Positions 1 through 9,594 of a DNA stretch of 64,000 bases are shown in pieces. Source of the DNA: Labilibaculum manganireducens. GTDB taxonomy: Bacteria > Bacteroidota > Bacteroidia > Bacteroidales > Marinifilaceae. The stretch is taken from positions 172,693 through 236,692 of the forward strand of contig NZ_MVDE01000004.1 of NCBI RefSeq assembly GCF_002843385.1. Reading direction: 5' to 3'. How positions within the stretch are numbered: the stretch's first letter is position 1; every line of letters starts with the position of its first letter. The position numbers were made by a program, and so were the translations under genes. The notes under the pieces were generated by a model. It searched no databases, had not been told where the DNA came from, and saw only the letters and a program-made list of their open reading frames with translations.

Positions 1-445
1 AACGTTCCAAATGACCAATTGCTACAGAAGGCAGATTCAATTTCTCAACATAAAAACACCTTTGCTCACATTGTACTTCCTGAGGACAAACACGACCACA
101 AACCGCTGGCAAAGCGCTGGTTTCTTTTAAAACAGATGCCGCTTCCAAAATATTGCCACGCTCAATATTTTTAATAAATTTAGGAATATTGATACTAACA
201 GGGCATCCTTCCATACAGGTTGGATTTACACAATCCATACAACGCGTGGCTTCACGCATTGCTTCCTCTTTGGTTAAACCAACATTCACCTCAACACGCT
301 GAGACTTAATTCGTTCTTCAGGAGCCATTTCTGTCATCTCCACCCTTTCAACCGCCATACGATCTTTGGCTTTTGTCAGTTTTTGGAGTTCGACTCTCCA
401 CTCTTGTTTACGTTCGTTTTTTATATATTCTTCAGACCTTTCCAT
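1..445 (-). CDS. nfnB: NfnB/GltA-like NAD(P)H oxidoreductase, N-terminal part (cut by window edge)
   Basis: Only about 148 N-terminal residues are in the window, starting at the ATG complementary to 443-445. They form a Fer4_20 domain with two cysteine clusters, CMDCVNPTCMEGC and CGRVCPQEVQCEQRC, which in this family hold [4Fe-4S] clusters ahead of a FAD/NADPH-binding body. The family includes glutamate synthase small subunits (GltA) and the large subunit of the electron-bifurcating transhydrogenase NfnAB. The upstream co-oriented FNR-like gene, 23 nt away, favours NfnB (NADH-dependent ferredoxin:NADP+ oxidoreductase) over glutamate synthase. The flavin domain itself is not visible here. Confidence 0.82.
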   Translation of the reverse strand, partial: MERSEEYIKNERKQEWRVELQKLTKAKDRMAVERVEMTEMAPEERIKSQRVEVNVGLTKEEAMREATRCMDCVNPTCMEGCPVSINIPKFIKNIERGNILEAASVLKETSALPAVCGRVCPQEVQCEQRCFYVEKLNLPSVAIGHLER

Positions 446-468
446 TGTCCTGTTTTGTCTTTAATTGA

Positions 469-1287
469 TTAATTTTGAAAATGATCCATTTTGTCATTTT
501 CTTCTTCCTTGTAACCGCCTAATCTTGACATCATTTCGTCAAAATCAATTTTATGAGCATCAAACTCAGGTCCATCTACGCAAGTAAATTTAGTTTTACC
601 ATCAACGGTAACCCTGCATGCTCCGCACATACCCGTTCCGTCAACCATAATACTATTCAAACTCGCCATGGTAGGAATTTCATATTTCTTGGTCAGCAAG
701 GAACAGAATTTCATCATAATGGCAGGCCCAATGGTGATGCACTCATCCACTTTTTCACGCTTAATAACCTCTTCCATACCTTCAGTAACCAAACCTTTTC
801 TTCCATATGAACCATCATCTGTCATCACGATAAGCTCATCGGAATGTTTGCGCATTTCATCTTCCAGAATCAAAAGCTCTTTTGATCTTGCTGCAATAAC
901 AGTAATAACACGATTACCCGCTTTTTTATATCCTTCAACAATTGGAAGCAGTGGCGCAACACCAACACCACCACCGCAGCAAAGCACAGTGCCAACATTG
1001 TGAATTTCAGTTGGTTTTCCAAGCGGACCAACTAAATCTGTTACATATTCACCAACTTCAAGCTGACACAATTTAGTAGACGACACGCCCATTTTCTGAA
1101 CGATAATGGTAATTGTTCCCTTTGCAATATCTGCACCGGCAATTGTTAAAGGGATACGTTCCCCTTTTTCGCCTACCCGTACAATTACGAAATTACCTGG
1201 TTTGCGAGCCTTAGCAATTAAAGGTGCCTCAACCACAATTTTTACTACTTTTTCTGAAAAATTCTCTTTTTCAACTATCTTGTTCAT
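469..1287 (-). CDS. nfnA: NfnA-like ferredoxin-NADP+ reductase subunit (sulfide dehydrogenase beta type)
   Basis: A 272-residue FAD/NAD(P)-binding oxidoreductase. I start it at the ATG at 1287, because the preceding 25 in-frame residues do not fit the family and the next residues, MNKIVEKENFSEKVV, do. The order is a beta-barrel flavin domain, a Rossmann NAD(P) domain with a glycine-rich CCGGGVGVAP loop, and a C-terminal cysteine motif, GMCGACR plus a later FTC, for a [2Fe-2S] cluster as in NfnA/SudB. The gene precedes the nfnB-like gene in the same direction, so the pair probably forms a bifurcating complex linking NADH, ferredoxin and NADP+. Such complexes are common in fermentative Bacteroidota. 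Dihydroorotate dehydrogenase electron-transfer subunits are related, but no pyrD is nearby. Confidence 0.85.
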   Translation of the reverse strand: MNKIVEKENFSEKVVKIVVEAPLIAKARKPGNFVIVRVGEKGERIPLTIAGADIAKGTITIIVQKMGVSSTKLCQLEVGEYVTDLVGPLGKPTEIHNVGTVLCCGGGVGVAPLLPIVEGYKKAGNRVITVIAARSKELLILEDEMRKHSDELIVMTDDGSYGRKGLVTEGMEEVIKREKVDECITIGPAIMMKFCSLLTKKYEIPTMASLNSIMVDGTGMCGACRVTVDGKTKFTCVDGPEFDAHKIDFDEMMSRLGGYKEEENDKMDHFQN

Positions 1288-1568
1288 TACTTTTCTTAAA
1301 TAAATGAATGAATAAAATGCTAAATAACTGGAATACCACAATTCAAACAATCTGATTCGCAATCGATTCCATTCTGATACTACAGCACATATTTACAATT
1401 CAAAAGTATAAAGAAGTAAGATTCCAGCCTAGCCAAACACATATAAATTAGCCTGATAAAATACTTTAGGATGAATCTAAATAGACACCGAAATAATTCA
1501 TTCACATCCAAACAGAAAGAACAAAATACTTTTTAATTTTACCTTGTTATTGATTTCAACAGTAATTT

Positions 1569-1904
1569 ATGCCTGAATTAAACAGAGTTCAAATCGAAAT
1601 ACTAATTACCGATAGAATTTCAAAACTTGAAAATGAAATCGTAATGCTGAAAGATCTCACCCAACCTGTTTCGCCGGATTGTGCCATTGGCAGAGTTAGC
1701 CGAATGGATGCAATAAACAACAAAAGTGTAAATGAGGCTGCTTTGCGTAAAAAGGAAATTCAACTATCGGCCTTGAAAGATGCTCTGAAGAATATTGATT
1801 CGGATGATTTTGGAAAATGCATAAAATGCGGAATTCAAATTCCCATTGGAAGAATCATGATTATGCCTGAAAGCAAGAAATGTGTAAATTGTGCCAATCA
1901 ATAA
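1569..1904 (+). CDS. DksA/TraR-type zinc-finger protein
   Basis: A 111-residue protein. The first 80 residues are predominantly helical and charged (coiled-coil-like). The C-terminus carries a four-cysteine zinc finger, CIKC followed by CVNC, separated by about 19 residues. This is the DksA/TraR architecture, in which the coiled coil inserts into the RNA polymerase secondary channel, but the protein is shorter than E. coli DksA (151 aa) and closer to TraR-like proteins. The tip motif DSDDFGKC upstream of the finger matches the family. A role in polymerase modulation or stress response is inferred. It stands alone, divergent from nfnA. Confidence 0.8.
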   Translation: MPELNRVQIEILITDRISKLENEIVMLKDLTQPVSPDCAIGRVSRMDAINNKSVNEAALRKKEIQLSALKDALKNIDSDDFGKCIKCGIQIPIGRIMIMPESKKCVNCANQ

Positions 1905-1949
1905 AGTAACTAAATTGACGAACATCAAATCACAAATTTAAAACTTACG

Positions 1950-2153
1950 ATGATACTTTCAATCATATTTGACATTTGGCTGCTAAGCAAACTAATAGCA
2001 ATATTACTTCCGGTAATTGCCATAATTGATATACTCCGTAGAGATTTACTAGGCATCAACAGATTAATCTGGATATTACTTGTTGTTTTTATCCCTTTTG
2101 TAGGCTCAATCATCTATTTCTATGATCGGTTTACTTACAAAGCCAAATTTTAA
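1950..2153 (+). CDS. Small PLDc_N-type two-helix membrane protein
   Basis: A 67-residue protein with two hydrophobic segments (about residues 4-25 and 38-57) joined by a short basic loop, IDILRRD. The second half has the pattern GxNRLIWILLVVFIPFVGSI followed by a Tyr/Arg tail. This is the phospholipase D nuclease N-terminal (PLDc_N) domain, which often occurs alone as a small inner-membrane protein of unknown function. It follows the DksA-like gene by 45 nt and may be cotranscribed with it. Confidence 0.72.
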   Translation: MILSIIFDIWLLSKLIAILLPVIAIIDILRRDLLGINRLIWILLVVFIPFVGSIIYFYDRFTYKAKF

Positions 2154-2162
2154 ATATCTTTG
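2130..2162 (+). promoter_or_regulatory. Candidate Bacteroidota promoter for the eIF1-like gene
   Basis: TATCTTTG at 2155-2162 matches the Bacteroidota -7 consensus TAnnTTTG. It is preceded, with a 21-nt spacer, by TTTA at 2130-2133, close to the -33 TTTG element. It would start a transcript about 85 nt upstream of the gene at 2255. It overlaps the 3' end of the small membrane protein gene. Confidence 0.5.
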
Positions 2163-2254
2163 TACTGATAGTAATAAATAACTGGTGCTTCGTGGTAAAA
2201 TATCCATTTTAGACTGGTTACTGTGTACTAATTACTAACATACAATTAAATAAA

Positions 2255-2590
2255 ATGGCAAAAAGTAAAAAAAATATCGTTTACTCAACGAACCCCGACT
2301 ACAATTACGAATACGATGATGAACCGGTAGAAGAAACCTTAGCTCCGAACAAACAAAAACTAAGAGTTTTACTGGACAAAAAACAGAGAAAAGGTAAAGT
2401 TGTTACTTTAATTGAAGGTTTCGTAGGTACTTCTGATGACCTAAAAGAATTAGGCAAAATATTAAAAAGCAAATGTGGCGGCGGAGGTTCTGCCAAAGAT
2501 GGAGAAATCTTAATTCAAGGCGATCACCGAGATAAAATCATGGATCTTTTAAAAGCAGAAGGATATCAGGTTAAACGAGTTGGAGGATGA
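2255..2590 (+). CDS. yciH: eIF1/SUI1-family translation factor (YciH-like)
   Basis: A 111-residue protein. The N-terminal third is acidic and Tyr-rich. The C-terminal 70 residues form the SUI1/eIF1 fold, with the signature LKSKCGGGGSAKDGEILIQG followed by LLKAEGYQVKRVGG. Bacterial YciH proteins bind the 30S subunit and can reduce initiation on non-canonical complexes. That role is known for the family and inferred here. Length and motif spacing are normal. It is monocistronic by position, with a strong terminator 100 nt downstream. Confidence 0.88.
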   Translation: MAKSKKNIVYSTNPDYNYEYDDEPVEETLAPNKQKLRVLLDKKQRKGKVVTLIEGFVGTSDDLKELGKILKSKCGGGGSAKDGEILIQGDHRDKIMDLLKAEGYQVKRVGG

Positions 2591-2690
2591 TTCTAAAGAT
2601 CTGAGAAATTAGATTTCAGATATTAAGCGAATCAAATCTCAGCCTTTTATACGATTTTAGATACAAAATTACACAAATGATCTAATACAA

Positions 2691-2727
2691 AAACCGAAAT
2701 CCATAATGGATTTCGGTTTTATTTTTT
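2691..2727. terminator. Bidirectional intrinsic terminator
   Basis: A perfect 13-bp stem (2691-2703 with 2707-2719) and a 3-nt loop, flanked by an A tract on the left and a T tract on the right. It lies between the convergent eIF1-like gene and purC, so it can end both transcripts. Confidence 0.85.
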
Positions 2728-2764
2728 CTTTCCTATTAGTCCACTTTAGGGGATTTATGGGTAA

Positions 2765-3715
2765 TTATTTTAAAGATTCCAAACAAGTTAAAATGTTCTT
2801 CTCTATTCTTGCATTTACACTTTTAGCATCTGCTTTCACGAACTTTTCACCAATAATTTGCTCGTACAACTCGATGTAACGCTCCGAAATCTGATTTACT
2901 TTTTCTTCAGTCATTTCAGGAACCTTCTGTCCGTCTTTACCTTGAAAACCATTCTCCATTAACCATTCGCGAACAAACTCTTTCGACAATTGTTTCTGCT
3001 GCTCATTCTTAGCCAAACGCTCAGCATATCCCTCCGAATAAAAGTAACGGGATGAATCTGGTGTATGAATCTCATCAATCAGGTAGATCACACCATCTTT
3101 TTTACCAAATTCATATTTTGTATCAACCAAAATCAAACCTTTTTCGGCAGCAATTTCAGTTCCTCTGGCAAATAAAGCCTGAGTATATTTTTCAAGCATT
3201 TCGTAATCTTCTTTAGATACAATGCCTTGTTTCAATATTTCTTCTTTGGAAATATCTTCATCGTGACCTTCCATTGCCTTTGTTGTTGGCGTAATGATCG
3301 GTTTTTCAAATTTCTGATTTTCCTTCATTCCCTCAGGCATCGGCTCACCACAAAGTGCGCGTTTACCTGCTTTGTACTCTCTCCATGCATGACCGGTTAA
3401 ATATCCTCTAATCACCATCTCAACCATAAACGGCTCAGCCAGATGACCAATTGTTACCATTGGATCAGGAGTTGCAATTTTCCAGTTTGGAACGATATCC
3501 GATGTTGCATCTAAAAAGCGGGTTGCAATTTGATTCAATACCTGTCCCTTAAAAGGAATACCTTCAGGTAATACAACATCAAAAGCTGAAATGCGATCAG
3601 AAACAACCATAGCAAGATACTCATCGTTAATATTATAAACGTCTCTTACCTTACCTACATATAGATTCTTTTGATTCGGGAAATTAAAATCTGTTTTAAC
3701 AATTGCTTCATTCAT
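2765..3715 (-). CDS. purC: Phosphoribosylaminoimidazole-succinocarboxamide synthase
   Basis: SAICAR synthase of 316 residues, the ATP-dependent step joining aspartate to CAIR in de novo purine synthesis. Recognisable segments are YVGKVRDVY near the N-terminus (phosphate-binding hairpin), [19 protein letters not shown], and the central VDTKYEFG and [13 protein letters not shown] motifs that bind substrate and ATP. It is the longer PurC type, with an insertion after the [10 protein letters not shown] motif, as is usual in Bacteroidota. It lies downstream of phoH in the same direction with a 235-nt gap that shows no clear promoter. Confidence 0.96.
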   Translation of the reverse strand: MNEAIVKTDFNFPNQKNLYVGKVRDVYNINDEYLAMVVSDRISAFDVVLPEGIPFKGQVLNQIATRFLDATSDIVPNWKIATPDPMVTIGHLAEPFMVEMVIRGYLTGHAWREYKAGKRALCGEPMPEGMKENQKFEKPIITPTTKAMEGHDEDISKEEILKQGIVSKEDYEMLEKYTQALFARGTEIAAEKGLILVDTKYEFGKKDGVIYLIDEIHTPDSSRYFYSEGYAERLAKNEQQKQLSKEFVREWLMENGFQGKDGQKVPEMTEEKVNQISERYIELYEQIIGEKFVKADAKSVNARIEKNILTCLESLK

Positions 3716-3950
3716 TGCTCCAAAAATTCTAATAATTTATAAAAATGGTTTAAACTATAAGCCATTAGCTGTAAACTGCCAGGCATCAGCTGATATTTGC
3801 TGCATTCTGCTACCAAAATAACAATAATGTAAAAATTCAGCTTTTAATTCAGTGCGAAGATATATAAAAGTAAAAAAGCAGAAAAGCTGTAACAGTTATT
3901 TATATCCATCTTCACCATACTTTTTACAAAACTGTTTACCGGTAACTCTT

Positions 3951-4928
3951 TTACTGATCTTTGCTTTCTCTCTTTTTTTCCTGCCTATCCTCTTCAATTT
4001 CGTAGGCCGTCACAATCTCTTTCACCAGCCGGTGACGAATTATATCCGACTTATCGAATTCAACCATTGCAATTCCTTTTATATCCTTTAAAATCCGAAA
4101 GGCCTGAATCAATCCTGATTGTTGCTTTCTGGGCAAATCAATTTGCGTAATATCGCCTGTAATCATAAACTTACCGCTGGTTCCCATGCGGGTTAAAAAC
4201 ATCTTCAGCTGCTTTGTTGTTGTGTTTTGCGCCTCATCTAAAATTACAAATGCCTCATTCAAAGTTCTTCCTCGCATATAAGCCAAAGGTGCAATCTGAA
4301 TGATTTCGGCCTCCAGATAATCGGCTAGTTTACGAGGCGGAATCATATCCAGCAGGGCATCATACAGTGGTTGCAAATAAGGATCAATTTTCTCTTTTAA
4401 ATCTCCGGGAAGGAAACCAAGATTCTCTCCTGCTTCAACTGCAGGACGACTCAAAATGATCTTTCTCACCTCAGAATTACGCAGGGCTTTAACAGCCAGG
4501 GCAATTGCCGTATAGGTTTTACCCGATCCGGCAGGACCAACTGCAAAAACCATATCGTTTTTTGCTGATTTTTCGACCAACTTTTTTTGGTTCGCTGTGC
4601 GGGCACGAATAATTTTTCCATTATTACCAAAAAGAATAACACTTTTAGGATCATCTGGATTTTGTATATCCGGCGTGTTTTCCAATACAATCCGTTTTAT
4701 GTTGGCCAGCGTAAGAACATTGTATTGATTGTAGTGCTGAATCAAAAGATTCACTTTCATTTCAAACAAGTCAAGAGTCTTTTCTTCACCGCTGGCAAAT
4801 ATTTCATTCCCTCTTCCAACAATCTTCAATTTTGGAAACATCTCCTTTAAGACTACCAATTTTGAATTATTAATTCCATAAAATTCAAGAGGATCAATTA
4901 CCCCTAAAGATATGCTCTTTTCAATCAT
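3951..4928 (-). CDS. phoH: PhoH-family ATPase
   Basis: A 325-residue cytoplasmic P-loop ATPase. The N-terminal 100 residues resemble the KH-like region of PhoH/YbeZ. The ATPase core has Walker A GPAGSGKT at about residue 132 and Walker B-like FVILDEAQN at about 230, followed by MITGDITQID. The C-terminus ends in a charged tail rich in Glu, Arg and Lys. PhoH-like proteins are linked to RNA metabolism and often pair with the RNase YbeY. No ybeY is in the window. It is divergent from the SAM adenosyltransferase gene. Confidence 0.92.
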   Translation of the reverse strand: MIEKSISLGVIDPLEFYGINNSKLVVLKEMFPKLKIVGRGNEIFASGEEKTLDLFEMKVNLLIQHYNQYNVLTLANIKRIVLENTPDIQNPDDPKSVILFGNNGKIIRARTANQKKLVEKSAKNDMVFAVGPAGSGKTYTAIALAVKALRNSEVRKIILSRPAVEAGENLGFLPGDLKEKIDPYLQPLYDALLDMIPPRKLADYLEAEIIQIAPLAYMRGRTLNEAFVILDEAQNTTTKQLKMFLTRMGTSGKFMITGDITQIDLPRKQQSGLIQAFRILKDIKGIAMVEFDKSDIIRHRLVKEIVTAYEIEEDRQEKKRESKDQ

Positions 4929-5065
4929 ATATTCCGTTCAATATTCATTACTTTTGAGCCTACAAATTAATTATTAATTCTGATTTGTTTAGCAGTACCA
5001 AAGAGAAATCTGAATATATTTTCGTTTAAAATAATTCCTCTTTCTCTTTAAATTTAGATCCATTT

Positions 5066-5854
5066 ATGGCAATAATAAGTTTAACTACCGATTGGCAGCA
5101 CCGCGATTACTATCTGGGGGCACTCAAGGGGCGCCTCCTATCGATCTGTCCCGGAGCACAATTGGTAGATTTAAGTCACAATGTTGACAACTACAATATA
5201 TCTCAGACATCTTTTATTATAAAAAATGCCTTTGTCCATTTTCCAAAAGGAAGTATTCATATTATTGGTGTTAAATCAGAAGAAACACCGGAACACCCGC
5301 ACGTAGTTGTAAAGTATCAGGATCATTATTTTATTGGTGCCGACAATGGTATTTTCAGTCTGATAATGAAAGGCGATCCTGAAGAAATTGTACGCATTGA
5401 AAATATTGAAAAGGAAGATCACTTCCATACTTTTCCGGAACTGAATGTATTTGCCAAAGTGGCTTCTCACATTATTAAATACAACAATCTATCAGGACTG
5501 GGATCTACCCAAAAAGAACTGTTCCGATTGGTTCCCATCCGCGCGTTAATTCAGAAAGGAACAATTACCGGACAGATTATTTACATTGATTCGTATGGGA
5601 ATGTAACCACAAATATTTCAAAAGACTTGTTTGAATCGGTGCGTCAGGAAAGAGAATTCGAAATTTTGGTGCAAAGCAATCATTACCGGATTTCCAAAAT
5701 CAATCAGAACTATCACGAAACTTCCGAAGGTGATTTTCTGGCACTCTTCAACTCATCAGGCTTACTGGAAATAGCCATAAACAAAGGCAATTTAGCCGAA
5801 CTACTGCAACTGGATATTAACTCAGATATTAGAATCAAACTTCATGATTATTAG
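5066..5854 (+). CDS. SAM hydroxide adenosyltransferase (DUF62)
   Basis: A 262-residue enzyme of the family that cleaves S-adenosylmethionine with water to adenosine and methionine. The N-terminal segment LTTDWQHRDYYLGALKG carries the conserved Asp and Lys-Gly. The C-terminal domain has YIDSYGNVTTNIS, equivalent to the family's aromatic-D-x-x-G-N loop. Length is normal. The last 11 bases overlap the next gene, which suggests translational coupling. The physiological reason for SAM hydrolysis is not known from the sequence. Confidence 0.87.
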   Translation: MAIISLTTDWQHRDYYLGALKGRLLSICPGAQLVDLSHNVDNYNISQTSFIIKNAFVHFPKGSIHIIGVKSEETPEHPHVVVKYQDHYFIGADNGIFSLIMKGDPEEIVRIENIEKEDHFHTFPELNVFAKVASHIIKYNNLSGLGSTQKELFRLVPIRALIQKGTITGQIIYIDSYGNVTTNISKDLFESVRQEREFEILVQSNHYRISKINQNYHETSEGDFLALFNSSGLLEIAINKGNLAELLQLDINSDIRIKLHDY

Positions 5855-6134
5855 ATTTGTAAAGCTGGAAATACTTCCACAATATATTACCGATTTTAAA
5901 AATCTTACTTCAGGCGAAAAAAAAGATATTATTACTTTCCCAGGTTGTTCTCATCTTGAAATTTTACAGGATGTATCAAATCCATCGGTATTTTTCACGG
6001 TGAGTCACTGGTTTTCGGAGGACGATTTAAACCATTACCGAAACTGTGATTTTTTTCAGGGCAACTGGAAAAAGGTAAAACAATGGTTCGCAGCCAAACC
6101 TGAGGCATGGAGCTTATTTAAAGCTGTAGAATAA
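5844..6134 (+). CDS. ABM-fold (antibiotic biosynthesis monooxygenase-like) small protein
   Basis: A 96-residue protein with the ferredoxin-like dimeric alpha/beta barrel of the ABM superfamily. It opens with a strand (MIIRFVKLEI) and has a central GCSHLEILQD strand and SHWFSEDDLNHYR, the usual HW..ExxxxHxxS-type region. ABM proteins include quinol monooxygenases and heme-degrading enzymes, but no specific function can be assigned. It overlaps the upstream gene by 11 nt. A decayed copy of its 3' end lies at about 16592-16677. Confidence 0.72.
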   Translation: MIIRFVKLEILPQYITDFKNLTSGEKKDIITFPGCSHLEILQDVSNPSVFFTVSHWFSEDDLNHYRNCDFFQGNWKKVKQWFAAKPEAWSLFKAVE

Positions 6135-6307
6135 ACCTGAAAAAGCAAATAGAATATCCAAAAAAAATTAACAAAATATTTACCCTAAAATAACAACCAA
6201 ACAGTTCTTAACTTTTTTGACACAAAAATTCAATTATTTCTTAAATCTTATTTCATCTACTGGAATTATTTAAAATTCATATTTGTACTGAACTTCTATC
6301 AGTATAC

Positions 6308-7012
6308 ATGATGAAATTAAACAACCTGGATTCCAACGTTCGATATGCTGTTCAGCTATTTACAGGATTCGTAGTAATCGGTGCAATATTACTGTTCATT
6401 TTTTCAGATATCGAATTCTCAATTCTCGTAAATAAATATTCCAATCCATTTCTTGATCCCTTTTTTAACGGAATTACCCAACTTGGATTGGGAGCACTTT
6501 TAGCCGTTTTAGCCGTTGTTCTTTTATTTATTCGCTACTACTATGCAATTCTTTGTGCTGGAATTCTTTTGGTTTCGGGCATCGTAACTTTTGTTTTTAA
6601 AAAGATATTGTTTGCCGACGCTATGCGTCCACTCTTCTTCCTGTCTGGCAAACAATTAAGATTCCCCATTGGCATGGAAGAGCATTTCAAACATTCATTT
6701 CCAAGTGGACACACAATGACGATTTTTGCTATTGCTTTTATTCTATTTTGGATCTATAAAAACTCCAGAGTTGCTACCATAAATTTTACTCTTGCTGTAT
6801 TTGTCGGCATTTCCAGAATCTATTTATTCCAACACTTTCTGATAGACGTATATTTTGGTGCTATCCTGGGAATTGCAGAATCGATATTTGTAGTTTGGCT
6901 TTTCGAAAATAAATTCAGACTCCATCAAATAAAAATCCTCCGTAAATCAATACTTTCCAACAAAAGAATTCCTCAATGGGATTTCAATAAAGGAAAAATG
7001 GCTCCTCAATAA
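6308..7012 (+). CDS. PAP2-family membrane phosphatase
   Basis: A 234-residue polytopic membrane protein with about six hydrophobic segments. The three PAP2 signature motifs are present: a Lys followed seven residues later by RP (KILFADAMRP), SFPSGHT, and SRIYLFQHFLIDVYFG (SRx5Hx3D). Family members dephosphorylate lipid pyrophosphates such as undecaprenyl-PP or lipid A. It heads a run of four close genes (16 nt, 2 nt and an overlap) for lipid-linked glycosylation, so a polyprenyl or lipid A substrate is likely. A near-consensus -7 element, CATATTTG, lies at 6278-6285. Confidence 0.88.
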   Translation: MMKLNNLDSNVRYAVQLFTGFVVIGAILLFIFSDIEFSILVNKYSNPFLDPFFNGITQLGLGALLAVLAVVLLFIRYYYAILCAGILLVSGIVTFVFKKILFADAMRPLFFLSGKQLRFPIGMEEHFKHSFPSGHTMTIFAIAFILFWIYKNSRVATINFTLAVFVGISRIYLFQHFLIDVYFGAILGIAESIFVVWLFENKFRLHQIKILRKSILSNKRIPQWDFNKGKMAPQ

Positions 7013-7027
7013 TATCACTTCGATTTT

Positions 7028-8626
7028 ATGAATTTTTTATTTTCTCAGATGCAAATAAGAAACTGGATTCCGGCAATCATATTTTTCATATCCTTATTCT
7101 CTCTTTCTGTAGGTATAAACGGAGATATTTTTATTGTAGATGAAGCCAGAAATGCTGAATGTGCAAGGGAAATGCTTGAAAGAGGGGATTTAATAGTTCC
7201 TACATACAATTATGAGCTTCGAACTGATAAGCCTCCTCTGCATTACTACTTTATGATGATTTCCTATTCCCTTTTTGGTGTTTCGGAATGGTCGGCCAGA
7301 TTGTTTTCTGTTCTTTTTGGTTGTTTTACAATTTTAATAAGCTACCTGTTTGCAAAACGCTGGTTAGGTATTAAAACTGCTGTTTGGACTGTTGTTGTGT
7401 TGCTTTCGTCAATTCACTTTAGCGTACAATTTCATATGTCGGTTCCAGATCCATATTTAATTTTCTTTATCACATCAAGCTTGTTCTTATTTTTCGACTG
7501 CCTAAAAAACAAAAGCAAAGCAAAAGCATATTTAATGTATTTGTGTCTGGGATTGGGAGCTTTAACTAAAGGACCAATTGCCATCGCCTTGCCAGGCTTA
7601 ATTATGTTATTGTATTTGATTTTCAGCAAGCAATTTTCATTAAATACCATCTTATTATTACGCCCTTTTGAAGGCTTACTTATTGTATTATTTACTGCAT
7701 TACCATGGTATTTGGCTGTACACCAACAAACCGATGGAGCGTGGACCAAAGGTTTCTTCCTTGAACACAACTTAGAGCGATTTGCAAACACCAAAGAAGG
7801 TCATGGGGGAACTCTTTTCATGGCTCCTGTTTTTGTACTTGCAGGTATGCTTCCTTTCTCTGTCTTCTTTATCAGAGCGATAAAAAAAGTATTTGTCAGC
7901 AGGGAAAAACCTTTACTCATATTCGCACTAACTGCAACTTTATGTATTGTTGGATTTTTTGCTGCATCATCAACCCGCTTGCCAAACTACACCGCTCCTG
8001 CATATCCATTTTTTGCAATTGTACTGGCACATTATCTTTCTGATTTAAACACAAAAAAGCATCGGATAGAAATTATCTTTCTGATCATATTTTCTGCCCT
8101 TTTGATTCCTGCAGTCTATTTTGGACTTCATTCGGAACCCGAATTGCAATCACTGCAAAAGCTTGCAGTGCTATTTTTGCCAAGCTTTCTTGCCAGTATT
8201 GCAGCACTCTATTACTATCGCAAAAACAAAATACAAACATCGCTTGCTGTTTTAGCATCAGGCTTTTATATCTGCTCTCTGATGATTTCACAGCTCATGT
8301 TCTCGGATGTGGCCGCCGAAAATCCAGTCAAAAAAACTCTCGCTCTTACAAATTGTGATACTCATATCGTGTACTTCAAAAAATTTAACGCTTCTTTTCC
8401 TTTTTATCTGAAGAGAAAAATAGAAACCCTTGAGACAAATATGGAGCTTGAAGATTTTTTCACTCAATACCCGCAAGGCATTGTTATTAGTCAAAAGAGA
8501 AAACTTAACGAAATAAATTTTAGTGCTTATGCTCAAATTTGTTTTGAACAGAAGGACTTGTTTGAAGGAAGAACAACAACAGTTTTAAAAAGTCTCGGTA
8601 AAATTTCAAAAACAACAAATGATTAA
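7028..8626 (+). CDS. GT39 family membrane glycosyltransferase (ArnT/PMT-like)
   Basis: A 532-residue protein with an N-terminal membrane segment, then the GT-C signature VDEARNAECAREMLERGD, whose Asp-Glu is the catalytic acidic pair of the first periplasmic loop, and DKPPLHYY. About ten further hydrophobic segments follow, and a soluble C-terminal domain. Members move a sugar from a polyprenyl-phosphate donor to lipid A or protein at the outer face of the inner membrane. The GT2 gene begins 2 nt after its stop and could make that donor. The sugar and acceptor cannot be read from sequence. Confidence 0.87.
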   Translation: MNFLFSQMQIRNWIPAIIFFISLFSLSVGINGDIFIVDEARNAECAREMLERGDLIVPTYNYELRTDKPPLHYYFMMISYSLFGVSEWSARLFSVLFGCFTILISYLFAKRWLGIKTAVWTVVVLLSSIHFSVQFHMSVPDPYLIFFITSSLFLFFDCLKNKSKAKAYLMYLCLGLGALTKGPIAIALPGLIMLLYLIFSKQFSLNTILLLRPFEGLLIVLFTALPWYLAVHQQTDGAWTKGFFLEHNLERFANTKEGHGGTLFMAPVFVLAGMLPFSVFFIRAIKKVFVSREKPLLIFALTATLCIVGFFAASSTRLPNYTAPAYPFFAIVLAHYLSDLNTKKHRIEIIFLIIFSALLIPAVYFGLHSEPELQSLQKLAVLFLPSFLASIAALYYYRKNKIQTSLAVLASGFYICSLMISQLMFSDVAAENPVKKTLALTNCDTHIVYFKKFNASFPFYLKRKIETLETNMELEDFFTQYPQGIVISQKRKLNEINFSAYAQICFEQKDLFEGRTTTVLKSLGKISKTTND

Positions 8627-8628
8627 AT

Positions 8629-9594
8629 ATGAAAAAGTTAAGTCTGGTAATTTGTGTTTACAACGAAGAGGATAATATTATCCCCTTAAGTGAACAAATT
8701 GTAAGAAACCTTGACAATTACGATTTTGAGGCGATTTTTGTTGATGATGGATCTACAGATGAAACAAGAAAACGAATTTTATCGATTCCCGATGAACGAT
8801 TCGTAATGGTTCAGCTTAGAAAAAATTATGGACAAAGCTCAGCACTTGCTGCAGGAATTGGACAAGCGGAAGGAGAATATATTGTTACTCTTGACGGAGA
8901 TTTACAAAACGATCCTTCGGATATTCCTGCCATGTTAAAGTTAGCGGAAGATGAAGATTGGGATTTAGTAGCAGGAATTCGAGAAAAAAGGCAGGATGGC
9001 ATGATGCTACGATTAATCCCAAGTAAAATTGCGAACTACTTTATCCGCCAATCTACCGGAGTTCAAATAAAAGACTACGGATGCACTCTAAAGGTATACA
9101 AGCAGGAAATTGCAAAAGACTTAGGCTTATACGGAGAACTTCACCGTTTTATTCCGGTATTAGCCAGTTTAGAAGGTGCAACAATTACACAAATACCAGT
9201 TAAGCATCATGCCCGTCAATTTGGGAAATCGAAGTACAATTTGAATCGCACCTTTAAAGTAATCAGCGATTTAATACTAATGGTATTTCTGAAAAAATAC
9301 ATGCAGAAACCAATGCACCTATTTGGTGGATACGGCATTGCAATGCTGATTGTTGGCAGTTCAATCAACATATATCTTTTAATTTTAAAGTTAATGGGGC
9401 AGGATATTTGGGGCAAGCCGATACTAATATTAGGCATGCTTCTTATGGTAGCAGGCATTCAAATAATCACCATCGGAATTGTCTCTGAAATACAGGTAAG
9501 AACCTACTATGAATCACAAAACAAAACACCTTTCAAGGTTAGAAAAGTTGTTAAAACAAACAGTAAATCCGAAGTTACTAAAGGCGTTTGCTAA
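8629..9594 (+). CDS. Family 2 glycosyltransferase (DPM1/ArnC-like) with two membrane helices
   Basis: A 321-residue enzyme. The N-terminal GT-A domain has LVICVYNEEDN, FVDDGSTDET and the metal-binding LDGDLQNDP. Two C-terminal hydrophobic hairpins (about residues 232-255 and 265-288) anchor it. This layout makes polyprenyl-phosphate sugars on the cytoplasmic face, as in ArnC, GtrB and DPM1. It sits between a GT39 transferase and a flippase-like protein, which fits a donor-making role. Its last 86 nt overlap the next gene in another frame. Confidence 0.9.
   Translation: MKKLSLVICVYNEEDNIIPLSEQIVRNLDNYDFEAIFVDDGSTDETRKRILSIPDERFVMVQLRKNYGQSSALAAGIGQAEGEYIVTLDGDLQNDPSDIPAMLKLAEDEDWDLVAGIREKRQDGMMLRLIPSKIANYFIRQSTGVQIKDYGCTLKVYKQEIAKDLGLYGELHRFIPVLASLEGATITQIPVKHHARQFGKSKYNLNRTFKVISDLILMVFLKKYMQKPMHLFGGYGIAMLIVGSSINIYLLILKLMGQDIWGKPILILGMLLMVAGIQIITIGIVSEIQVRTYYESQNKTPFKVRKVVKTNSKSEVTKGVC

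Noticed and set aside
3852..4091. Plus-strand frame of 79 codons over the end of phoH
   Set aside because: Shadow of the PhoH gene on the other strand.
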